Positions 1 through 5,324 of a stretch of 5,884 nucleotides of DNA are shown piece by piece. The notes below the pieces were generated by a model that made no database searches, was not told where the DNA came from, and saw nothing but the letters and a program-made list of their open reading frames with translations. Origin of the DNA: Halobacteriovoraceae bacterium (GTDB taxonomy: Bacteria; Bdellovibrionota; Bacteriovoracia; Bacteriovoracales; Bacteriovoracaceae); NCBI GenBank assembly GCA_018663815.1, contig JABJPQ010000076.1, positions 1 to 5,884 on the forward strand, read 5' to 3'. The position numbers and the translations under genes were made by a program. Numbering within the stretch: the stretch's first letter is position 1; each line of letters begins with the position of its first letter.

Positions 1-439
1 CGTGAACATTTTTATCTTCATAGCGACATTTACTTTTTTTGAAGAGACGAATGACAGCGTCACCTTTCCAGATGTGTTCTAGCTTTTTATCCATAAAATA
101 ATTGTCACGACCAATCCAATAAGCAACTTCTTGAGCATCTGAGTTTATGGTGTTTTTAATTTCTTGGATGAGCTCTGGATTTGTTTTTTCGTCAGAGTCG
201 AGTAAGAAGATCCAGTCATGTGATGCTTGAGGAATAGTCCAATTTTTTTGGGCAGCTGAGTGAATATATTCGTGTTGAAGTAGTTTTACTTGTGGGTATT
301 CCTTGATAATCTCAACGGTTTTATCTGCACTAAATGAATCAACAACAATTACTTCGTCTGCAAATAAGCATGATTCAATCGCGGTACGTATGTTGTGCTC
401 TTCGTTAAAGGTAGGAATAATAGCACTTATTTTTTCCAT
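1..439 (-). CDS. Family 2 glycosyltransferase, WaaE/KdtX-like (partial, C-terminus beyond window)
   Basis: The minus strand reads open from an ATG at 439-437 to the left edge, giving 146 residues without a stop. Seen: the N-terminus MEKISAIIPTFNEEHNI is the first strand and nucleotide-binding loop of GT-A family 2 enzymes. VIVVDSFSADKTVEI follows at about residues 30-44 and is the usual VDSxSxDxTxEI segment. WIFLLDSDEKTNPEL at about residues 86-100 carries the DxD-type metal/nucleotide-sugar motif in the form LDSDE. Known: proteins with this pattern (WaaE/KdtX and relatives) add a sugar from a nucleotide-sugar donor to lipopolysaccharide core or another glycan at the inner face of the inner membrane. 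The acceptor cannot be told from this half. The start is fixed by the family's N-terminus, because no earlier in-frame start fits. No clear Shine-Dalgarno sequence lies upstream. It is the first gene downstream of tRNA-Leu on this strand, 151 bases away. Confidence 0.9.
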   Translation of the reverse strand, partial: MEKISAIIPTFNEEHNIRTAIESCLFADEVIVVDSFSADKTVEIIKEYPQVKLLQHEYIHSAAQKNWTIPQASHDWIFLLDSDEKTNPELIQEIKNTINSDAQEVAYWIGRDNYFMDKKLEHIWKGDAVIRLFKKSKCRYEDKNVH

Positions 440-468
440 TTTTATGGCCAGTTAAACGAGGGTTCTTA

Positions 469-541
469 TTTACTTGAGTAAACTATATTGACCATTATTC
501 GTTAAATAATGCATTAAGTAAAGTTTTTGATTTTTTTACTT
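469..541. promoter_or_regulatory. Cluster of TTTACT/AGTAAA half-sites upstream of the glycosyltransferase
   Basis: The non-coding stretch 440-590 holds no gene that I can find. Within it, TTTACT-TG-AGTAAA forms a near-perfect palindrome at 469-482. AAGTAAA at 516-522 and TTTACTT at 535-541 form a second inverted pair 12 bases apart. Between them lies another inverted repeat, CATTATT-CGTTA-AATAATG (493-511). On the minus strand a possible -10 box TATAGT (487-482) overlaps the first palindrome and would start transcription near 475, toward the glycosyltransferase; no convincing -35 was found. The arrangement resembles operator half-sites, but no regulator is known and AT-rich DNA produces such pairs by chance. 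Confidence 0.3.
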
Positions 542-590
542 CGAGTTTGTCTTGTAACCAAATTTGAGAGAGAATAATGTGTATATATTT

Positions 591-678
591 TGGTGCTCGG
601 GGCGGGACTTGAACCCGCACAGCTAAGTTAGCCGAGGGATTTTAAATCCCTTGTGTCTACCGATTCCACCACCCGAGC
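591..678 (-). tRNA. tRNA-Leu (anticodon UAA), CCA encoded
   Basis: Read on the minus strand, the acceptor strand GCTCGGG (678-672) pairs fully with CCCGAGC (601-595). Discriminator A (594) and an encoded CCA (593-591) follow. The anticodon stem AGGGA/TCCCT encloses the loop TTTAAAA, with anticodon TAA at 644-642. The T arm has the usual GGTTCAAGTCC core. The D-arm segment TGGTGGAATCGGTAGACAC is typical of tRNA-Leu. A long class II variable arm (CGGCTAACTTAGCTG) lies between the anticodon and T stems, as expected for leucine. It reads the UUA codon, which is frequent in an AT-rich genome. No intrinsic terminator follows the 3' end, so read-through toward the glycosyltransferase is possible. 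Confidence 0.97.
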
Positions 679-683
679 ATAGA

Positions 684-712
684 TTTAATTGGATAACAGA
701 ATACGATATAGT
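684..712 (+). promoter_or_regulatory. Candidate promoter for the lipoprotein / complex-I-like cluster
   Basis: TATAGT at 707-712 matches the -10 consensus at five of six positions. TTTAAT at 684-689, 17 bases upstream, is only a three-of-six -35. The start would fall near 719, leaving a leader of about 24 bases before the ATG at 743. The -10 occupies the same bases as the -10 of the opposing tRNA promoter, so the two would compete for polymerase. This is the only plausible place for a cluster promoter, because the downstream genes overlap or abut. Confidence 0.3.
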
Positions 713-736
713 GAAGCAAAGACAAAGGATAGTCAA
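708..736 (-). promoter_or_regulatory. Candidate sigma-70-type promoter for tRNA-Leu
   Basis: On the minus strand, TTGACT (736-731) is a five-of-six match to the -35 consensus. Seventeen bases later CACTAT (713-708) could act as a weak -10; a shifted reading, ACTATA or TATATC, needs a spacer of 18-20. Transcription would start near 701, about 23 bases before the mature tRNA 5' end. The strong -35 and the position support it; the -10 is poor. Confidence 0.4.
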
Positions 737-742
737 TAAAAA

Positions 743-2221
743 ATGAAAACCTGTTTTAAAAAAAATATTCTCTCTTTTTTGGGTTTTTTATTTTTATCGG
801 CTTGTTCGACTTATATGGGCAATGAACCAAAATTGGAACTAAGTACGATCGCACAAAAGAAGTGGTTTGTTGGTAATAAACAATTTATGCATCAACAAAA
901 CTCTGGAGAAAGCAGCCTACACTTGTTCTATGATTTAAAGCCAGACATAGATTTAATTAATAAAGAAATTAACTTTATTGTTACATCTCCACAAAAGGGA
1001 ACAAATCGCCTAGAGCTAGATTTGGTTTCAGGTCAGCATTTTGTTGAAGGAAAACTCTGTAAGCAGGATGATCTAACCAAGAAGTTTAATAAAGAGTTAT
1101 TTATACCTGCTTACACCACAGGTCTTGTTCCAAGAATTATTAATGAAAGTGGCCACTTTCAGAAAATTATAGTTTTTGGTGGGAAGGATCTTTATTCAAA
1201 AGACTTTTACCATAATTATTTCCGAGTTAAAGTTGTTGGAGCAATCGTTAGAAAAGAGTGCTTAAAGGGAAATTGTCAAAAGACAAAACTGTGGAGTGAT
1301 AATATGGTCCTCGTCGCTGTCCGCTGGGAAGATACTGTTTTTGGCGATGTAAGTGATTTGGCCGGACTTAAAAAAAAGGTCAATTGGAAAAGAATCACTG
1401 CTCTTTTAGAAAATTCACAGGGACATATTAAAGATGAGGAAACTTTTTATCCAGGCTTTAAGGTGGGCGGAGAGTTTGGAGCTGAACAGGCTTTAGTCCA
1501 TTTAAATAAAAACTCAGTTTACCTTGTAGATGATAAGCTCTATGAAATGAGAAGCTCTTGTCATCAGATATATGACAATGTTTGGAAGGAGCTAGGGAAT
1601 GATACTCTATTTGAACAAGAGCTAAAAGCCCTAAAAACTGACAAAGAGAGAAGACATTATATTATGAAAACACCCATTGAGCAGGGAAGTCTTTTCTTTT
1701 CAAAATTTCAAAAAATCTTTAAAGAATATGGCCAGGAGTATTTAACATGCGCAAAATTTGTTTATCCTGCTAGTATTAATGAAAGTTTTAAACGCTTTTG
1801 GTTTTTTGCGCACTATACAGCTATTCACTTACTCTATGACCTAGGCTACTCTTATGATTGTCAACAAGGACGTTGGGGCAAAAAGTATGGTGTTAAACTT
1901 ACTTCAGGAGATCTTTTTCTTAAGAAAGAGTTTAAATACTGTAATGCAAGAAAAACAGACCACGCGATTAGCTCATCTGTTAGAATGCTTGATCGTTTAA
2001 GAATCTTAGGCCATGAAAGTTACCGTTTTATTGAATACGATCAAAACTTAAAACAACAGTCAAATAAAATTTATTCTTGGGTGAAATTTAAGGATAAGGT
2101 ATTAAATTGCAAAGAAAAAAAGAAATCAAATCAAGTCCATATTAAAAACTTTCCTAAAGATGTAAAGTGGAAGGATAGAAGATTAAAAATAACTAAAAAT
2201 GGGGAGCTACGCAAAGAATGA
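743..2221 (+). CDS. Large cysteine-containing lipoprotein of unknown function
   Basis: I do not recognise a family for this 492-residue protein. Seen: a lipoprotein signal peptide with basic residues K2, K6 and K7, a hydrophobic core at residues 9-19 and lipobox LSAC with the lipidated cysteine at 21. Ser follows the cysteine, which in Gram-negative bacteria favours sorting to the outer membrane rather than retention in the inner one. The mature part has eight further cysteines (106, 173, 178, 273, 336, 373, 400, 456), an even number that would suit disulfides in the periplasm. The first 260 residues look rich in beta strands; from about 265 the protein is more helical, aromatic and basic, ending in a lysine-rich tail. 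No further membrane segment is evident. The likely ribosome site AAGGA (725-729) is 13 bases from the ATG, longer than usual. The stop overlaps the next start as ATGA, so translation is probably coupled to the NuoB-like gene. It might be a partner of that module or simply share its transcript. Confidence 0.85.
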   Translation: MKTCFKKNILSFLGFLFLSACSTYMGNEPKLELSTIAQKKWFVGNKQFMHQQNSGESSLHLFYDLKPDIDLINKEINFIVTSPQKGTNRLELDLVSGQHFVEGKLCKQDDLTKKFNKELFIPAYTTGLVPRIINESGHFQKIIVFGGKDLYSKDFYHNYFRVKVVGAIVRKECLKGNCQKTKLWSDNMVLVAVRWEDTVFGDVSDLAGLKKKVNWKRITALLENSQGHIKDEETFYPGFKVGGEFGAEQALVHLNKNSVYLVDDKLYEMRSSCHQIYDNVWKELGNDTLFEQELKALKTDKERRHYIMKTPIEQGSLFFSKFQKIFKEYGQEYLTCAKFVYPASINESFKRFWFFAHYTAIHLLYDLGYSYDCQQGRWGKKYGVKLTSGDLFLKKEFKYCNARKTDHAISSSVRMLDRLRILGHESYRFIEYDQNLKQQSNKIYSWVKFKDKVLNCKEKKKSNQVHIKNFPKDVKWKDRRLKITKNGELRKE

Positions 2222-2658
2222 GCTTAAATATCATACAGAGAATGACTGAGAAAATGGTACGCTATACTGGAACTCATCATTTATACCTAAGCTTTTGGGG
2301 AAATGATGTTCAGGATGCATTGTTGTATAATTATGACTTTTATAATTACTCGGATTCTTTTTTTGCGACTTCAGATACAGAATATGAAGTGGCGAATATC
2401 TTTTTAATTGTGGGACCGATTAATTTAAATCAACTAAATCAATTGAAAAAAAGGCTAAACAAAGATCAAATGGAGAACAAGTTTGTGGTTCATTTAAAAG
2501 GATCCTTGCAGGGTGATGAAGTTAAAAACTCTTATATGTTATGTGACGACCTTGCAGGGCATATTAAAGTTGACCTTGAGTACTCGAAGTATCCTTTTGA
2601 TATTGAAGATGTTTTATCCCAAATAGTTAGTTTACAGGACTGCAAAAATGATGAGTAA
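2218..2658 (+). CDS. Degenerate NuoB-like protein lacking the N2 cluster ligands
   Basis: This 146-residue protein has no obvious motif at first sight, but it lines up with complex I subunit NuoB (PSST/Nqo6). The stretch from I64 to L93 matches the NuoB segment 'IVAGTVTNKM...KWVISM' without gaps, sharing I, V, N71, R79, L80, E86, K88 and V90 plus conservative changes. KVDLEY (117-122) matches the VDVYxPGCPP strand, and DVLSQI with SLQ ends it as in NuoB. In true NuoB, four cysteines (a CC pair, one after the MG turn and one in PGCPP) hold [4Fe-4S] cluster N2, the electron donor to quinone. Here these positions read V31-Q32, S96 (alignment uncertain by one residue) and Y125. The only cysteines are C109 and C142, outside the ligand positions. 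It can hardly bind N2 and may be a scaffold between its partners. Its place just before NuoCD and NuoI homologues supports the assignment. It overlaps the lipoprotein gene by four bases and the next gene by eleven. An unrelated fold remains possible. Confidence 0.7.
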   Translation: MSLNIIQRMTEKMVRYTGTHHLYLSFWGNDVQDALLYNYDFYNYSDSFFATSDTEYEVANIFLIVGPINLNQLNQLKKRLNKDQMENKFVVHLKGSLQGDEVKNSYMLCDDLAGHIKVDLEYSKYPFDIEDVLSQIVSLQDCKNDE

Positions 2659-4231
2659 CTTAGAAAACCACTTTGATTTAAAGTTGGTTGCAAAACATTC
2701 TGAATATGAAGAATACTACAGCCTGAGTGATGAGTTTGAAAGCACGTGTTTTTGTATTCAAAGTCGCTTTTCCTATGTTTGGCTTACAGATATTATTGTT
2801 ACTAAAGGACATGATACAAATTCTTTTAACCTTAAATACTATTTTATCAATGTAGAAAAATTTCATTTTTTTTCAATAAATATTGATTGTAAACTCAGTG
2901 ATCAAGTTAAAAGTATTGCTCATTTATGGCAAAATGCGGTTGTTTTTGAGCAAGAAATAGGTGAGCTTTATGGAGTAAAGTTCTCTCGCCAGTATGATCC
3001 CTTATATTTTGCGAATGACTTTTTTCCTATGAGTATAAATAAAAATAACTCGGAAAAAAGTCCAGTCGCACTTGAAGAGACTGAGGACTATAATTGTATT
3101 TATCACCCACGAATAAATTTGTTTAAAAATAATTATGAATTAAAATTAAAGCTTGAAGATAATCTTGTTTCTACTTGTCGAGTTGGAAGTGGTAAATATC
3201 ATGTTGGTTTTGAACAAATACTTCAGCAAAAAACATTGAAAGATACTTACTTTAATATTGAAAACTACTTCCCAAGAAATTCATTATTATGGAGCCACTT
3301 ATTATCATTCGGTTTAGAAAGTGAACAACAAATAGAAGTCTCAAATAAAGCGAAAGCAATTAGAATGGTTTTGCTAGAGCTGGATAGAGTTATGTCGCAT
3401 ATTCAATTTATCATTGAAGTTAGCGCACAGTTCGGAGTTGAAATTTTATACTCTCAAGCGGTTGGTTGGTTGAAAAGACTTCAATCTTTGATGATTAATT
3501 ACTCAGGAAATGAGTATGGTAAGAATATTATCCGATTTGGTGGAGTGACGAAATCCATATCCCATGATTGGTTATCTAGAACAACAAATGAAATCGTATG
3601 GCTTGAATCTTCCATTTTGTCTCTTTATAAGACGCTTATTCAAGGAGAGCATTTTAGGGACACTTTTGATATCCCACTCATAACCAAAAAGGATGTTGAT
3701 TTATGGGGAGTTACTGGGCCGCTTGCGAGAGCAATTGGAGTCAACTTAGATCTTCGAAAGATAAATCCCATTTATTATTATGCTGATATTGAGTTTGATG
3801 TCCCGATTGGTGTCAAAGGTACTGGTTTTGATTTGTTTTCAATTCGTATCGAAGAAATTTTTCAGTCTTTTAAGATTATTGTTCAAGTCCTTAATAATTT
3901 ACCTTCAGGTTCAATCATGGCCGACAACTTGAACTCTTTTTTATCATACCGTTCAGGTGAGAGACAACTTGATGAAGTAAGTTATAAATCCTCTGTGGAA
4001 AATTACTTAACAGTGAAAGATACTAAAGCCGTAAGCCTTTTTGAAGGAGCATCTGGAGTCTATGGACTAAATGTAGATATCAAAGGGAATCAAGTTGATC
4101 GAATTAAGTTTAACTCACCTTCGTTTGTTTTGAAAAAATTATTTGAACAAACGATTGTTGCAAGAGAATTATATACGGTAGAGCCTTTATGGAGTTTGTT
4201 TAATATTAATTTAAAAGAAATTGAGCGCTAA
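2648..4231 (+). CDS. nuoCD: Fused NuoC-NuoD-like protein (complex I 30/49-kDa homologue) with altered quinone site
   Basis: The first ~130 of 527 residues are NuoC-like: LTDI (46-49), then KSIAHLW (88-94) and EQEIGELYGVKF (101-112), which mirrors the NuoC signature W-x-ERE-x-x-D-x-FGIxF. From ~150 it is NuoD-like: ELDRVMSHIQF (244-254), RFGGV (296-300), WGVTGPLARAIG (353-364), LDLRKINP (367-374) and FDVP (383-386), ending in KEIER like the GExDR end of NuoD. There are no RxCGxC or DPCxxC motifs, so it is not a NiFe hydrogenase subunit. Function-linked residues are changed. HPxxHG reads HPRINL (153-158), so the quinone-binding second His is Asn. LHRG reads YHVG (184-187), losing the Arg beside N2. 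DRLDY reads PRNSL (209-213), losing the quinone Tyr. PRGE near the C-terminus is also gone. Two tandem ATG codons start the gene; AGGA (2636-2639) lies eight bases before the first. C-D fusion also occurs in E. coli. It should be a soluble or membrane-peripheral partner of the NuoB- and NuoI-like proteins. Confidence 0.88.
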   Translation: MMSNLENHFDLKLVAKHSEYEEYYSLSDEFESTCFCIQSRFSYVWLTDIIVTKGHDTNSFNLKYYFINVEKFHFFSINIDCKLSDQVKSIAHLWQNAVVFEQEIGELYGVKFSRQYDPLYFANDFFPMSINKNNSEKSPVALEETEDYNCIYHPRINLFKNNYELKLKLEDNLVSTCRVGSGKYHVGFEQILQQKTLKDTYFNIENYFPRNSLLWSHLLSFGLESEQQIEVSNKAKAIRMVLLELDRVMSHIQFIIEVSAQFGVEILYSQAVGWLKRLQSLMINYSGNEYGKNIIRFGGVTKSISHDWLSRTTNEIVWLESSILSLYKTLIQGEHFRDTFDIPLITKKDVDLWGVTGPLARAIGVNLDLRKINPIYYYADIEFDVPIGVKGTGFDLFSIRIEEIFQSFKIIVQVLNNLPSGSIMADNLNSFLSYRSGERQLDEVSYKSSVENYLTVKDTKAVSLFEGASGVYGLNVDIKGNQVDRIKFNSPSFVLKKLFEQTIVARELYTVEPLWSLFNINLKEIER

Positions 4232-4657
4232 ATGTTAATTAACTTTCAACGAAAAAATTCAACGAGAATTTTTAAAAAAATCACACAAACGATGAATCTT
4301 TTTATCATTGATTTGAATTGCCATTTTATTTTTAGGCGATTATTTAATGATTCACTTAAGTTAAAAAAATATTTTAAAACAGGTCATCCAGCCTTCAAGT
4401 TTGATACGGTTGGAAATACAAAGTGTATTAGTTGTCGATTGTGTGAAGAGATTTGTCCCACCAATTCAATTGATTTGGTTAAAGCAAATATGGTTAACTT
4501 TCCAGATTCCCTAACGACGGGTGAGGCTCCGCTACATTTTTATTTAGATATTTTGAAGTGTACAAAATGTGGTGAGTGCCAGCGTGTATGTTATGTGGAT
4601 GCGTTGGAGGTAGATCAGTCTTATTCTGGTACTACTCGGATTGATTTAGTTCGCTAA
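4232..4657 (+). CDS. nuoI: NuoI-like 2x[4Fe-4S] ferredoxin subunit
   Basis: This 141-residue protein has two complete four-cysteine motifs in the NuoI (TYKY/Nqo9) arrangement. C65-x2-C68-x2-C71-x3-C75-P is followed, after a 34-residue gap, by C110-x2-C113-x2-C116-x3-C120. As in 8Fe ferredoxins, each cluster would take three cysteines from one motif and the last from the other. These correspond to N6a and N6b, which pass electrons to N2 in complex I. The second motif ends in CY instead of the usual CP. FYLDILKC before it matches the Y-x-I-D-x-x-x-C strand of NuoI. The N-terminal 60 residues (two amphipathic or hydrophobic helices, then KTGHPAF) resemble the NuoI segment that lies on the membrane. 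The start abuts the nuoCD-like stop as TAAATG, pointing to coupled translation. A second in-frame ATG at 4292 has no ribosome site and would remove the first helix, so 4232 is preferred. The NuoB-like partner lacks the acceptor cluster for this wire. Confidence 0.9.
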   Translation: MLINFQRKNSTRIFKKITQTMNLFIIDLNCHFIFRRLFNDSLKLKKYFKTGHPAFKFDTVGNTKCISCRLCEEICPTNSIDLVKANMVNFPDSLTTGEAPLHFYLDILKCTKCGECQRVCYVDALEVDQSYSGTTRIDLVR

Positions 4658-5324
4658 ATTCTGTTGCAAAAATTTTTTCTTTACCGAGTTTTTTGTTAAT
4701 CACTTGATTAAGTTTCTCAATGAATAATTTACGCGTAATTTCTTGTGCACCCATACTTGCTAGGATAGGAGTTACCATTTGTGTATCAATCCAACTTATA
4801 CCCACGTGCTTTAGAGATGTAACGAGAGCATGTAACGCTACCTTTGAAGCATTTGTTTCGGTATGAAACATACTTTCTCCAGAGACATAACCTCCAATAC
4901 AAACACCGTATAAGCCACCTACTAACTTATCATCTAGGTATACTTCAACCGAATAGGCATTACCTTGATTAAAAAAGTGATTATATCCTCTCAACATTTC
5001 AGATGTTATCCATGTTCCTTGTTCATTTTTTCGAGGAGTGTGGGCACAGGCCAGAAGTACTTTTTCAAAGTTTGTATTGTATTTAACGATCATGTTTGTT
5101 TTTTTTAGAAATTTTTTAAATGATTTTGGAAGATGAAAATTTTCTAAGTGAAGAACTCCTCTTGGGTCAGGTGAGAACCAGGTCAGAGGAGTTTCTTTTG
5201 ATATTGGCCAGGGAAATATACCTTGAGAATAAGCACTTAATAGTGTTTCTTGGCTGAGATCTCCCCCTATGGCCAATAGTCCCTCCTCAGAAGCAGACTC
5301 AATGGGAGGGAAAACGACGGACAT
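4632..5324 (-). CDS. aat: Leucyl/phenylalanyl-tRNA-protein transferase
   Basis: Aat moves leucine or phenylalanine from aminoacyl-tRNA to the N-terminus of proteins that begin with Arg or Lys. This marks them for ClpS/ClpAP degradation (bacterial N-degron pathway) in the cytoplasm. The 230-residue protein has the family's usual length (about 230-240) and all its landmarks in order: FPPIESA (5-11), GLLAIGGDLS (15-24), YSQGIFPW (32-39), TWFSPDPRG (48-56), GTWIT (103-107), VGGLYGVCIGGYVSGESMF (135-153), ASKVALHAL (159-167) and WIDTQ (178-182). The ATG at 5324-5322 overlaps the stop of the upstream arginase-family gene by one base (TAATG). AGG at 5337-5335 provides a ribosome site 10 bases away, so the two are probably co-transcribed and coupled. 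The 3' end overlaps the converging nuoI-like gene by 26 bases. The gene looks intact. Confidence 0.97.
   Translation of the reverse strand: MSVVFPPIESASEEGLLAIGGDLSQETLLSAYSQGIFPWPISKETPLTWFSPDPRGVLHLENFHLPKSFKKFLKKTNMIVKYNTNFEKVLLACAHTPRKNEQGTWITSEMLRGYNHFFNQGNAYSVEVYLDDKLVGGLYGVCIGGYVSGESMFHTETNASKVALHALVTSLKHVGISWIDTQMVTPILASMGAQEITRKLFIEKLNQVINKKLGKEKIFATEFSELNQSE
4643..4660. terminator. Weak hairpin at the convergent gene ends, possible bidirectional terminator
   Basis: ATTTAG (4644-4649) and CTAAAT (4654-4659) pair around a TTCG loop, with a G-U pair possible at 4643/4660. The nuoI-like stop codon sits in the 3' arm. On the plus strand a run of six T (4673-4678) follows, but 13 bases away and after an A-run. 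On the minus strand there is no U-run. The stem is AT-rich and short, so this is at best a weak terminator between the converging nuoI-like and aat genes, which overlap here by 26 bases. Confidence 0.3.

Noticed and set aside
493..511. Inverted repeat CATTATT-CGTTA-AATAATG as a terminator
   Set aside because: The stem is almost all A-T; the T-rich tract after it is on the plus strand, where no gene precedes it, and the minus strand has no U-run.
1370..1377. Run of eight A followed by GG, a possible frameshift slippery site
   Set aside because: The lipoprotein frame continues normally through it, and such runs are common in this AT-rich DNA; I saw no stimulatory structure.
2678..2866. Minus-strand open frame of 62 codons
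   Set aside because: It lies wholly inside the NuoC-like part of the fused gene, has no recognisable motif or ribosome site, and is an antisense shadow.
2648..4231. NiFe-hydrogenase large subunit (group 4 / formate hydrogenlyase type)
   Set aside because: Neither of the two nickel-binding CxxC motifs is present, while NuoC and NuoD signatures are clear.
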